Positions 26,501 to 34,016 are shown, counted from the stretch's first letter. The stretch is DNA of 39,838 nt from an uncultured bacterium (GCA_905215155.1 CAJMPJ010000032.1:1-39838), one strand, 5' to 3'. Translations and numbers: made by a program. Notes: generated by a model not told the origin, from the sequence alone.

Positions 26501-27238
26501 CCTAAATCCATCCTGAGGCGTATAATAAGGGTCCGTATGGGAGGCAATGGAGTACAGAAAGCGGCTGTTTTGTTTTACCGGCTCATACGTTCCGGTTCCG
26601 TACGCACTAAATTTTCCGCACTGCATGATCGAGAGCGTCAGCGTTCCGTCCGCTTTTACCATTCCCTGTGGGATCTTATAGGTAGAATAATAGTAACGTC
26701 CTTCAAACACCGGTCCATAGGGAAAAAACCCATTGTCCAGCTCGCTGTATTCCAGCCCGGCCCTGGGATTGAGTATGGAGGTATCGCCGTCCGGTCCGTA
26801 GAGCATTAGGTTTCCCCTGTCGTACTGAGAGCCTGAAAAACGGACGGTAATATAATTCTGTGCTGCCGGATCGGCTTTTAAGGTGAAGTTTAATCTGGCA
26901 GGAGCGTCGGCAGAAGAAGGGATTAAGAGCTGCCGGTAGGTGAGTCCGTCCCCCAGTCCGCCTCCCTGATACAGGCCATCTTCTGTCATGGTCTGCTTGG
27001 ACCGGGTCGTGTCTGTTGCGGCTATGGACCCGGTTTGGGTGAAAGAGTGTTCCTGCTCGGAGGCTTTGTTGCCGAATAGAAGCAGATCGTTGAGCGGCAC
27101 CGGTTCCTCTGCTTTGAGCGGCAGCATTCCTGTTTCTGTTGAAATCTGGCCGTATGCAGAGCCTGCCGCTGTAGTGCAAATCAAGACTGCGGAAAGAAGC
27201 GCAGCCGTACATCGTAAGTACCCCTTGTGTTTTTGCAT
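23534..27238 (-). CDS. Secreted multidomain protein of unassigned family, polysaccharide-lyase-like architecture
   Basis: About 1234 residues with a signal peptide (cleavage near AYG-Q, residue 30). I do not recognise the core family. Order: beta-rich N-terminus (about 40-260), a helical region resembling an alpha/alpha toroid (about 270-690, with NHQNWSTMSNLLMLANSYMF and GLEGGASHGGWAGDYG, His569), a beta-sandwich-like region (about 700-900), a short linker domain, a concanavalin/DUF1349-like carbohydrate-binding domain (about 960-1155, ELTGDFEIHVRLDHFD and YWYSLDDGKTY), and a C-terminal Ig/cadherin-like domain (about 1158-1234, DPENDTLTYTFSKLPEGA). This order resembles lyases of the PL8 or heparinase type. 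ATG 27238 is 11 bp after AGGAGG; GTG 27247 is only 2 bp after it. The convergent lyase and shared region suggest an extracellular depolymerase (inference). Confidence 0.7.
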   Translation of the reverse strand: MQKHKGYLRCTAALLSAVLICTTAAGSAYGQISTETGMLPLKAEEPVPLNDLLLFGNKASEQEHSFTQTGSIAATDTTRSKQTMTEDGLYQGGGLGDGLTYRQLLIPSSADAPARLNFTLKADPAAQNYITVRFSGSQYDRGNLMLYGPDGDTSILNPRAGLEYSELDNGFFPYGPVFEGRYYYSTYKIPQGMVKADGTLTLSIMQCGKFSAYGTGTYEPVKQNSRFLYSIASHTDPYYTPQDGFRGSAPVGEPAGEQSISAYDYLRGEVHDMTKQILSWQLYGEDWEKKKTKENAFMEGAIIRNLPVKDANLTGTSDEVARRYTLEAINHQNWSTMSNLLMLANSYMFDFSGEYYQSDEILDRYIALLDFYQKAQDQNGGWCISTKGENQGAWIGASLNGDGTRGTGEDWPLLSLGVDAMMQSFIQLNDYIMNSGSQDMIQRYQELLNEKVDESLTGTARRTRRETYIDMFGRLRERLANPKQGTKGDFYSPESRAGTANQDFGFAHSANKIIELLEKHSGGQSNTQFHAKDPQQYLDMISYKYGEMADGQKWFSTDNRLGLEGGASHGGWAGDYGTLLIEVTNKYAENARYFDKKTQKIFNDTAYKTFESAKYFYYPGVDKDGHQVLLSEVYASSRNNGYGQKIVYPIAGYTALELGSEGAFRFLSKYIADNRGYTDTLREDFETNSPHIYTRMIETQDILKYYKTVEEKVKKEGKNPLLPMEDGHKDFVYYDMDGQVIVFKNKGDKGYITFNYRRDDWKYNDNTRIHFIQDDMDRIADVRGIHQGDTFVWNDKNHFTQKGNPIKHTRFDAMSETRYGKYIFAINQSKKDTEIGQPGHTYFLKETVGVTKAKDLVSGQIYENPEGIKVKVGPSQAVVLEIMESVPVKHAGAIYVEGNQVLDSDVCSALPGTSMTFKAKTIDGYKLVSSQEQPITVGSNDKDNIAVFQYEKNEAPRFTSGPRQVEEAPWQVMNYGSAQGDITTDENGNITSISSQGTTGKGNLEKTIAYKELTGDFEIHVRLDHFDRTATDSDYFGIFFTDHLKLEQANFAEERHFSNNNNILLVSHKSDQESNVTGYWSGDMNNKSVPIHFIVKRTGNTIEYWYSLDDGKTYLQTSKPKITFDMGDVIYAGVSMTAAERKNTAYISQLEIKGEKVGRTIETGTTVSIDFNASDPENDTLTYTFSKLPEGASIKDNVITFTPKKPGEYLFEAAVNDSYHKNPVTKTIKINVGS

Positions 27239-27404
27239 GTTTTTCACACCCTCCTAAATATTTTATTGTCACATATGACATAATTTCATTAAAACATGAA
27301 AACTTATATGGATACAATTACAAAAAGTTAAGATAGTGAGCGTGATCAAATTTTATACTGATATAAATTCTGCTGAAGTCTTCCACCGTTAATATTACTG
27401 ACTT

Positions 27405-27432
27405 TTGCCGGACAGACAGAATGTAATATAAT
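27405..27432 (+). promoter_or_regulatory. Promoter of the cell-wall-binding repeat gene
   Basis: TTGCCG (27405-27410) and a perfect TATAAT (27427-27432) are 16 bp apart, about 105 bp before the coding start. The rest of the 27248-27520 gap should also hold the promoter of the divergent secreted protein; TTAACT/17/TATAAG on the minus strand near 27308-27336 is only a weak candidate. Confidence 0.55.
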
Positions 27433-27537
27433 TGAGCTGCCAGAACGGAGAGGGCTTAAAAAGGAGGTGGAGACAGGGGGAAAGCAACCAAGGAATCAAT
27501 TTGTAAATGTCAATATTATGATATGGGGGAAATCAAA

Positions 27538-29133
27538 TTGAAAAGAACATGGATCAGTATCACAACAATTGCTTTGGTGAGCACAATCATGGTGTTTGAT
27601 ACCGGCATAGTGGCAAAGGCAAGCGGCTGGACGGAGAAGGAGGACGGCTGGTATTACGAAGAGGATGGACAATATGCGGCAGACGTATGGAAGAAAGGAG
27701 AGAAGGGCTTCTATTATCTGGATCAGACGGGAAGATTGTCTACGGATACCTGGGTCGAGGACGGAGAAAAAAAATATTATGTGGATGTACAGGGCTTAAG
27801 AGTCAAGAATCAATGGGTCTTTACAGACAGCTGGGAGGAATCCGGAGACGACAGCCAGCATTGGTACTATTTTGACGGCAACGGGAAAATGGTGACAGGC
27901 AAACAGGAAATCGGTGATAAAAAATACTTTTTTGATGAGGAGGGAAAGATGCTTACCGGCTGGATCACTTACCGGGATGGGCAAGCGGAAGAACTGACAG
28001 AGGAGATCAGCGGCGGTGATACTTATTACTGCCAGGAGGATGGAGTAAGGGTAAGCGGCTGGCATCAGCTGGCACCGCCCGCAGATGAAGAAAATACGGG
28101 AGAAGAGTACTGGTATAATTTTGAAGGAAACGGAAAATTACGGAGAAATACCAAAACAAAAATCGGTGATTATGATTTCTGTTTTGATGAACAGGGCAGA
28201 ATGATTGAGGGCTGGGCCTATAAGACAGTTGAAACCAATGCCTATGTTCAGGTCGATGATACGACACAGAAAGAATTGCTTGACCATTATAATCAGGATT
28301 TCAGCCGGTATTACTACTGCGGGGAAAAGGGAGTCGGTGTGGTTCAGAAAAACATATGGCTGAAGATTGTACCACCCGGTAAAGAAGGAGATCCGGATGA
28401 AGGGGAAAAATGGTATTATTTTGACACAAAGGGGAAATTGTACTCGGCATCAAAGGCTTCTCCCTCTGAAGCGTCTCCCTCGGAGGCAAGCCGTATGACA
28501 ACAGCCCGTAAGGTTAAGACCGTGGGGGAATACGGATTAGAGGGAGGCGGCGGAGATCTTTTGCATGTCATATTAAAAAAGGTAAATGGGAAGTATTATA
28601 TTTTTGATTCCAACGGACAAATTGTTGACGGACTAATTTATATCTACAACACAGATGGGACGTATCCGCTGAAGGAGGGCTATTATTATTTTGGTACGGC
28701 CAGTTCCAGAACCACCGGTAAAGTAAAAAAAGAAGAGGATGGAACGGAGTACCAGTACCTTTTTGCAAAAAAATTTGGTGATGGCTACAGTGAAGGACAG
28801 GGAGTTACCGGCATATACAACGGGGTCCTTTATTATAAGGGACTTGCGGTTACCGCCGGTGATGATCTGGATTATAAAGTGGTCTATATTCCGGAGCTTG
28901 CAGGAGATTCAGGAACCGGAATGTTTCTTGTGGACCGGGATGGAAAAGTAAAAACCGGCGGGGTGACGAAAAAGCTTGACGATGGCAGCAAATACAAAGT
29001 AAAAAGCAAAAGAGGAAGCCGGAAGTCTGGCTTTATTATTTACCGCGTGGAGGATGGAACGCAGGAGGATGTTCCCCTTCAGGCAGAAGATGCAGATGAG
29101 ACTCTGGACTTTGATGAGCCGGAGCTTGTATAG
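27538..29133 (+). CDS. Secreted protein with cell-wall/glucan-binding repeats
   Basis: A secreted protein of about 531 residues. After a signal peptide (KRTWISITTIALVSTIMVF, cleavage near VAKA-S) it consists mostly of aromatic/Gly repeats of the CW_binding/choline-binding type, for example WYYEEDGQYAADVW, FYYLDQTGRLSTDTW, KYYVDVQGLRVKNQW and KYFFDEEGKMLTGW. A linker KASPSEASPSEAS lies near residue 310, and the C-terminus is acidic. These repeats attach proteins to teichoic acids or surface glucans; no catalytic domain is recognised. TTG 27538 is preferred because GGGGGA lies 8 bp before it; ATG 27523 is in frame but has no ribosome binding site. Its promoter is its own, and its link to the lyase genes is by position only. 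Confidence 0.75.
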   Translation: MKRTWISITTIALVSTIMVFDTGIVAKASGWTEKEDGWYYEEDGQYAADVWKKGEKGFYYLDQTGRLSTDTWVEDGEKKYYVDVQGLRVKNQWVFTDSWEESGDDSQHWYYFDGNGKMVTGKQEIGDKKYFFDEEGKMLTGWITYRDGQAEELTEEISGGDTYYCQEDGVRVSGWHQLAPPADEENTGEEYWYNFEGNGKLRRNTKTKIGDYDFCFDEQGRMIEGWAYKTVETNAYVQVDDTTQKELLDHYNQDFSRYYYCGEKGVGVVQKNIWLKIVPPGKEGDPDEGEKWYYFDTKGKLYSASKASPSEASPSEASRMTTARKVKTVGEYGLEGGGGDLLHVILKKVNGKYYIFDSNGQIVDGLIYIYNTDGTYPLKEGYYYFGTASSRTTGKVKKEEDGTEYQYLFAKKFGDGYSEGQGVTGIYNGVLYYKGLAVTAGDDLDYKVVYIPELAGDSGTGMFLVDRDGKVKTGGVTKKLDDGSKYKVKSKRGSRKSGFIIYRVEDGTQEDVPLQAEDADETLDFDEPELV

Positions 29134-29178
29134 GATTCTTTCAAAAGAACTCCGACCGTTTTCTGTCTCTTAGAAGTG

Positions 29179-29207
29179 TTGACCTGTGTCCGTTTTAATG
29201 ATAAAAT
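29179..29207 (+). promoter_or_regulatory. Promoter of the tandem lacI genes
   Basis: TTGACC (29179-29184) and TAAAAT (29202-29207) are 17 bp apart, 43 bp before the ATG at 29250. The predicted transcription start falls at about 29214, at the edge of an AT-rich palindrome, suggesting autoregulation. Confidence 0.6.
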
Positions 29208-29214
29208 TAATTAG

Positions 29215-29226
29215 ATTTAATTAAAT
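29215..29226. promoter_or_regulatory. Putative operator of the mannan LacI regulators (site A)
   Basis: Perfect palindrome ATTTAATTAAAT just downstream of the -10 box. It is followed by AATTTAAGTTAA (29224-29235), whose reverse complement TTAACTTAAATT occurs again at 31379-31390 upstream of the mannan transport operon. The shared 12-mer argues for a common regulator. Confidence 0.45.
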
Positions 29227-29249
29227 TTAAGTTAAAGTGAGACATAAGT

Positions 29250-30281
29250 ATGCCAAAAACCAAGAAGAAAGTAACGTTAAAGATGATCGCAGACCGTGCA
29301 GGGGTCAGCACAGTAACGGTATCGAATGTACTCCTGGGAAAAAAGGGCGCAAGCGAAGAGGTGCGCAGCCAGATTCTGGCTCTTGCAAAAGAGATGGAAT
29401 ATCAAAAAAAAGCGGAGGAGCCCTCCGGGGAATCAAAGCGGATCGGGATCGTGATAGCGGAACGTTATGTAAAGGAAGCCCATTCCTTTTATATGGACAT
29501 TTATAAGCGGATCTCTCAGGAGGCGGCAAGGCAGGGAGCACTTACCATCCTTGAGGTAGTGGACGAAGGCAGGGAACGGTTGGAGGAGCCGCCCGCGGTA
29601 TTTTCCGGAACCTCCATTGATGGAATCCTTATGGTGGGCGAAGTAAATCCTAAATTTCTGGAGGCAGTTAAGACAAATTCCCTGCAGCCCATGGTATGCG
29701 TGGATTTTTACAATGGGGATCAGGAGCTTGATTTTATCATCACAAACGGTTTCCGGGGAATGCAGGCAGTTACACAGCGGCTCATTGATTATGGCCACCG
29801 GCAGATCATGTTTGTTGGGACCCCGGGAGCCACCGGCAGCATTATGGATCGGTATATGGGCTACTGCAAGGCTCTTTTACTGAATCATATTCCGGAGCTT
29901 CCGCCCCTTAAAGACCGTAAAAAAGAGAGGGATGCATCTGCGTTTGAATGGACCTTGCCCCAGGTCCTCCCCTCTGCCTTTGTCTGCAATTGTGAAAAAA
30001 GTGCGGAACTCCTTATAAGAAAGCTCAGAGAGCAAAAAATCGCGGTGCCTGCGGAGGTATCGGTTGCTGCTTATGACCGTATCCATAAAGGTCAGGTAGA
30101 AGGGCTGGAATTGATGACGTATGAAAATGATGAAAGAGTCATGGCAGAGATCAGTGTTTCTACTTTATTAAAAAGGATTCATAAAAATGGCCAACCCAAA
30201 GGAATCCGCATCATTGAGGGAAGCCTGCGGGAAGGAAATTCGGTTGCGGACAGGAGGGATCATCATGGCAGGGGCTGTTAA
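29250..30281 (+). CDS. LacI-family regulator, first of a tandem pair
   Basis: LacI/GalR-type regulator of 343 residues. The helix-turn-helix is near residues 9-28 (LKMIADRAGVSTVTVSNVLL), followed by a sugar-sensing domain with SIDGILMVGEV and DYGHRQIMFVGTPGA. The hinge is short and lacks the classic helix-forming sequence. The ribosome binding site is weak (AAGTGAG). It overlaps the next lacI gene by 17 bp, and the two proteins are clearly paralogous in both domains. It lies upstream of the mannan import/phosphorolysis operon and probably controls it together with its partner. Confidence 0.92.
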   Translation: MPKTKKKVTLKMIADRAGVSTVTVSNVLLGKKGASEEVRSQILALAKEMEYQKKAEEPSGESKRIGIVIAERYVKEAHSFYMDIYKRISQEAARQGALTILEVVDEGRERLEEPPAVFSGTSIDGILMVGEVNPKFLEAVKTNSLQPMVCVDFYNGDQELDFIITNGFRGMQAVTQRLIDYGHRQIMFVGTPGATGSIMDRYMGYCKALLLNHIPELPPLKDRKKERDASAFEWTLPQVLPSAFVCNCEKSAELLIRKLREQKIAVPAEVSVAAYDRIHKGQVEGLELMTYENDERVMAEISVSTLLKRIHKNGQPKGIRIIEGSLREGNSVADRRDHHGRGC

Positions 30282-31272
30282 GCTGAAGGATATAGCGGCT
30301 GCACTGGGAATCAGTGTAGTAACGGTGTCCAACGCCCTTTCCGGTAAAAAAGGCGTGAGCGATGAAATGAGAGACCGGATTATTGCAAAGGCTCAAACCC
30401 TTGGTTACGGTAAAGTGAAGCGTGTGAAACCCCTTGGCTCCGCGTTTACCATCGGTGTGATCGTGGCCCACCGGTATATTGATGTGGGCGGTTCCTTTTA
30501 CTGGGCCATGTACCAGCAGACCGCATTTGAAGCGGCAAGAAAGCAGAACTTAACCATGCTGGAGATTATCGGGACAGAGGAGGAACAGCAGAAGGAACTG
30601 CCTAAGATGCTGAAGGAAGAAAGCATTGACGGACTGATTGTCATCGGGAAAATGGATGAAACCTACCTCAAAAGAATCATTGATCCCGGAACGGTTCCGG
30701 TTGTGCTGATGGACTTTTTTTCGGATGAGCTGACCTGCGATGCGGTGATGTCAAATAATTACATCGGCATGTATAAGATGACCCGGTATTTATGGAACCA
30801 CGGACATAGGCAGATTGCCTATGTGGGAGAGATTGCTACCGACGAGAACTTGTGTAACCGGTATTTTGGTTACCGGAAGGGGTTAGAGGAGCAGAAGATT
30901 CCCTTAAATCCGGATTGGGTCATTGATGATCCCAGGCTGGTGAAGAAAGAAACCCGCTTTGTGCTTCCCGAGAGAATGCCAACGGCCTTTGTCTGCTGCA
31001 ATGACCTGGTGGCAGGGATGGTGTATGATGAACTGACCGCCGCCGGTTACCGGGTACCGGAGGATGTTTCGGTGGTAGGATATGATGATTATCTCTATGG
31101 GCATCCGTTTGCAAAGGAGCTTACTACGTATCATGTGGACATGAAGGCCATGGCGCAGGAAGCGGTGAAGATTCTTTTGAAAAAAATCAGAGGGGACCGG
31201 AGCTATTGCGGAGTCCGGTATCTGGATAGTTTTATAATAGAACGTAACAGTGTGAAAACCATAGAACGGTGA
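30265..31272 (+). CDS. LacI-family regulator, second of a tandem pair
   Basis: LacI/GalR-type regulator of 335 residues, helix-turn-helix near residues 7-26 (LKDIAAALGISVVTVSNALS), nearly identical to that of the upstream paralogue in the recognition helix (VTVSN, then GKKG). The sensing domain contains SIDGLIVIGKM, NHGHRQIAYVGE and VSVVGYDDY. ATG 30265 is selected because AGGAGGGA lies upstream; an in-frame start at 30187 would sit deep inside the previous gene. The 17-bp overlap suggests translational coupling and balanced amounts of both proteins, consistent with a heteromeric regulator (inference). A strong terminator follows. Confidence 0.93.
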   Translation: MAGAVKLKDIAAALGISVVTVSNALSGKKGVSDEMRDRIIAKAQTLGYGKVKRVKPLGSAFTIGVIVAHRYIDVGGSFYWAMYQQTAFEAARKQNLTMLEIIGTEEEQQKELPKMLKEESIDGLIVIGKMDETYLKRIIDPGTVPVVLMDFFSDELTCDAVMSNNYIGMYKMTRYLWNHGHRQIAYVGEIATDENLCNRYFGYRKGLEEQKIPLNPDWVIDDPRLVKKETRFVLPERMPTAFVCCNDLVAGMVYDELTAAGYRVPEDVSVVGYDDYLYGHPFAKELTTYHVDMKAMAQEAVKILLKKIRGDRSYCGVRYLDSFIIERNSVKTIER

Positions 31273-31284
31273 TTGAAGCAATAG

Positions 31285-31312
31285 AAAGGCAGCAAAAGCG
31301 CTGCCTTTTTTT
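31285..31312 (+). terminator. Rho-independent terminator after the lacI pair
   Basis: AAAGGCAGC (31285-31293) and GCTGCCTTT (31300-31308) form a 9-bp stem with a 6-nt loop, followed by a run of seven T (31306-31312). This textbook terminator, 12 bp after the stop codon, separates the regulators from the transport operon. Confidence 0.92.
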
Positions 31313-31386
31313 GTGCAGTAAAATTCGGGGAAGCATATTTATCATGAATATAGCATAGTGTGAATGATGGAAATTAACTTAACTTA

Positions 31387-31406
31387 AATTAATTTATAAA
31401 TTAATT
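31387..31406. promoter_or_regulatory. Putative operator of the mannan operon (site B, 20-bp palindrome)
   Basis: A perfect 20-bp palindrome with half-site AATTAATTTA, preceded by tandem TTAACTTAACTTAAATT (31374-31390). The 12-mer TTAACTTAAATT here recurs inverted beside the lacI promoter at 29224-29235. The region is extremely AT-rich, so chance palindromes are more likely than elsewhere. Confidence 0.4.
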
Positions 31407-31480
31407 AAACAAATATAGATAAAAATAATGGTATGACTTCACAGGAATGAGTTATATACAAAATGCACAAATAAAGCGTG

Positions 31481-31504
31481 GTAAAAACGTAAAAACGTCA
31501 AAAA
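31481..31504 (+). repeat. Short tandem repeat upstream of the mannan promoter
   Basis: Two exact copies of GTAAAAAC (31481-31488, 31489-31496) and a third imperfect copy GTCAAAAA (31497-31504) end 16 bp upstream of the predicted -35 box. The A-runs recur every 8 bp. It may be a regulator site or an upstream element; no function is established. Confidence 0.4.
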
Positions 31505-31520
31505 TACATTAAAACAAACT

Positions 31521-31550
31521 TTGCACTTGAGATTAAAATACAAATATGAT
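31521..31550 (+). promoter_or_regulatory. Promoter of the mannan transport/phosphorolysis operon
   Basis: TTGCAC (31521-31526) and TATGAT (31545-31550) are 18 bp apart, about 50 bp before the lipoprotein start at 31601. A further TTAATTAAA (31572-31580) lies in the leader and may be another copy of the AT-rich operator motif. The remainder of the 31273-31600 gap holds the terminator, palindrome and repeat listed separately. Confidence 0.5.
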
Positions 31551-31600
31551 AAGATTAAATATACTTAAAAGTTAATTAAAATGAAGTAAAGGAGAAGGCT

Positions 31601-32992
31601 ATGAAATCAAAAAAAATCAAGAAAATCACTGCCCTTACATTGGCCGGAGCAATGATGCTTTCCGTTACAGCATGTGGGAGTGGAGAAACTGACGGATCTG
31701 GGGGCAAAGCAAAGACAGCCGAGAAAGTGAACCCCGGAATTACCTTTGAGCAGATCAAACTGGGAGAGGATTACAAGGATTTAAAAGCCGACTTAAAATT
31801 TCTGACCCATAAGACGGATGTTGTTGATACCACGTTTGCAGAGTACATAAAAGAGTTCAACAAGATCTATCCTGACATCCATATTGAATATGAAGGAATT
31901 ACCAATTATGCAGATGATATTACCACCAGGCTGACCACCGGAGACTGGGGAGATATCTGCATGATACCGTCAACCGTGGATAAGGATGAGCTTCAGAATT
32001 ACTTCACTTCCATGGGGGACTATGACACGCTATCCAAAGAATATACCATGCTTCAGGATTACAGCTACGACGGTAAGGTATATGGAATTCCCTCCATGGG
32101 AAATATCCAGGGAATTGTCTATAACAAAAGAATATTCAAAGAGGCAGGAGTGACGGAAGTGCCGAAGACTCCGGATGAATTTCTTGCGGCTCTTCAGAAG
32201 GTAAAGGACAATACCGATGCGATTCCTCTGTATACCAATTTTGCAGCCGGATGGACCATGACGGCCTGGGATGCGTATATTGACGCATGTGCCACAGGCC
32301 AGGCGGATTTTGCCCATGAAGGACGGGTAAAAGGGAAAGATCCGTTTGCGGACAGAGGCGATCAGACAGGACCTTATGCGGTATACGATACACTTTACCG
32401 GGCTGTGGAGCAGGGGCTGACCGAGGACGATCCCACCACCACGGATTGGGAGGGCAGCAAGGCGCGTTTGAATAACGGTGAAATCGCCTGCATGGCTCTT
32501 GGCTCCTGGTCTATTATCCAGATGAAGCAAGCAGGCCCCCATGGAGATGATGTGGCATATATGCCATTTCCTATCACGGTAAATGGAAAACAGTACACCA
32601 GTGTAGCACCGGATTATAATTACGGCATTAACTGCAACCGTTCCGCAGATCAGCAGATAGCGGCAATGGTATATGTAAAATGGCTGGTGGAAAAGTCCGG
32701 ATTTGAAAAGGACGAAGGTGGTTTGCCCATTTCTGTCAATGCAAAGCTGCCGGATTTCCTTTCTTCTTTCAATGATGTGGAGCTTTTGTATGCAGTCCCG
32801 ACTCCAAAAGGGGAAGAAACACTCAACAATGATGTAAACAATGAATCCGAGCTGGGGATCAATGTTTCCGGTGATATGGCAAAGAGCGTTGTGGAAGCGG
32901 CCATTGATAAGACGCCTACGATGGAGGAGTTAGCGGCAGAGTGGAACGAAAAGTGGACAAAAGCACAGGAGAAGTTTGGTATCACCCATTAG
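31601..32992 (+). CDS. ABC mannooligosaccharide-binding lipoprotein (family 1)
   Basis: Extracellular binding protein of 463 residues with lipobox VTAC (Cys25). The fold is that of carbohydrate family 1 binding proteins: IVYNKRIFKEAGVTEVPKTP in the first hinge region and MALGSWSIIQMKQAG in the C-terminal lobe. AAAGGAGAAGG precedes ATG 31601. It heads an operon with two permeases, two GH130 phosphorylases, an epimerase, an esterase and a GH26 mannanase, so mannooligosaccharides, possibly acetylated, are the likely ligand. The corresponding protein in Roseburia intestinalis mannan loci plays this role; the assignment here rests on context. Confidence 0.9.
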   Translation: MKSKKIKKITALTLAGAMMLSVTACGSGETDGSGGKAKTAEKVNPGITFEQIKLGEDYKDLKADLKFLTHKTDVVDTTFAEYIKEFNKIYPDIHIEYEGITNYADDITTRLTTGDWGDICMIPSTVDKDELQNYFTSMGDYDTLSKEYTMLQDYSYDGKVYGIPSMGNIQGIVYNKRIFKEAGVTEVPKTPDEFLAALQKVKDNTDAIPLYTNFAAGWTMTAWDAYIDACATGQADFAHEGRVKGKDPFADRGDQTGPYAVYDTLYRAVEQGLTEDDPTTTDWEGSKARLNNGEIACMALGSWSIIQMKQAGPHGDDVAYMPFPITVNGKQYTSVAPDYNYGINCNRSADQQIAAMVYVKWLVEKSGFEKDEGGLPISVNAKLPDFLSSFNDVELLYAVPTPKGEETLNNDVNNESELGINVSGDMAKSVVEAAIDKTPTMEELAAEWNEKWTKAQEKFGITH

Positions 32993-33014
32993 GTATGACC
33001 GGGAGGAAAAAAAT

Positions 33015-34016
33015 ATGAAGCAGGAAAAAACTTCATTGGGCTTTGCGGAACAGATCGGACGCTTTAGGAAATGGTTACAGCTGGGAAAGGTGAACAAGAG
33101 GCTTTGCATTGTCACATTTATGCTGTTCCCCTTGCTTCTGTTACTGGTATTTACCTATATTCCATTTTTTAAGATGTTTCAGTTTAGCTTTTATGATATG
33201 AAATACATCGGTGACAGAGAATTTGTCGGCCTAAAAAATTATGCGGAGGTGTTCTCAAGAAAGGATTGCTTCCAGGCATTGAAATTAAGTGGATATTATA
33301 TCATTGCCTCTTTTGTGCAGCTGGGCTTTGCCTTATGGTTTGCTTCTATCCTGAGCTTTCGGATTAAGGGAGCGGGCGTGTTTAAGGGGCTGATGTTCTT
33401 CCCTTATCTGGTATGCGGGATCGCGGTCGGCTTTATCTTTAAATTTTTCTATACCAGAGGGTTTGTTCTGGATACGGTGCTGCAATGGTGCGGATTTAAA
33501 CTGGATGACCTTCCCTACTGGCTGAAGGATAAGAGCATCAATAATATCTCCATTGCAGCCACCTCGGTCTGGCGTTATATGGGGCAGAACATGGTGCTGT
33601 TTATCGGGGCCATTATGTCCATTGACAGCACGCTGTATGAAGCGGCTGCCATTGATGGGGCTTCTGGCTTTAATAAATTTCGTTACATTATATTTCCAGG
33701 GATCAAAACAATCGTTGTTCTGAATATGATTTTAGCCATCACCGGTTCTCTTAGTGTATTTGAACCTCCTTATGTCATCACAGGCGGTGAATTCGGCACA
33801 GGCACGTATTTCGTAATTATGAATAAGCTGGCCCATGAGAGCCAGAAGGTGGGTCTTGCTTCGGCAATGGCGATTGTTCTTTTTGTACTGATTCTTCTGG
33901 CGGCTTTGCTTCAAAAGCTGGGAGAGCGGTATTTCCTCGGAGTGGGAGATCAGGACTCCATCCGCAGCCAGAGAAAGCAGAAGAAGCTGCAGGCTCATAA
34001 AGGAGGTGGCTTGTGA
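33015..34016 (+). CDS. ABC sugar permease, MalF/UgpA type (mannan operon)
   Basis: Permease subunit of 333 residues with a long cytoplasmic N-terminus (about 1-33) and six or so transmembrane helices starting at IVTFMLFPLLLLLVFTYIPF. The EAA loop is STLYEAAAIDGASGFNKFRY. ATG 33015 is chosen because GGGAGGAAAA lies 6-8 bp before it; an upstream in-frame ATG at 32976 falls in the previous gene. The stop overlaps the next start by 4 bp (ATGA), indicating coupled translation of the two subunits. Confidence 0.93.
   Translation: MKQEKTSLGFAEQIGRFRKWLQLGKVNKRLCIVTFMLFPLLLLLVFTYIPFFKMFQFSFYDMKYIGDREFVGLKNYAEVFSRKDCFQALKLSGYYIIASFVQLGFALWFASILSFRIKGAGVFKGLMFFPYLVCGIAVGFIFKFFYTRGFVLDTVLQWCGFKLDDLPYWLKDKSINNISIAATSVWRYMGQNMVLFIGAIMSIDSTLYEAAAIDGASGFNKFRYIIFPGIKTIVVLNMILAITGSLSVFEPPYVITGGEFGTGTYFVIMNKLAHESQKVGLASAMAIVLFVLILLAALLQKLGERYFLGVGDQDSIRSQRKQKKLQAHKGGGL

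Noticed and set aside
27467..27541. 24-residue leader peptide from GTG 27467
   Set aside because: The GGAGG overlaps the GTG itself, leaving no spacing for initiation, and the peptide has no regulatory codon pattern.
28450..28493. Coding tandem repeat (SPSEA) as a mobile or phase-variable element
   Set aside because: Only about two copies in a low-complexity linker; number is a multiple of three and too small to suggest phase variation.
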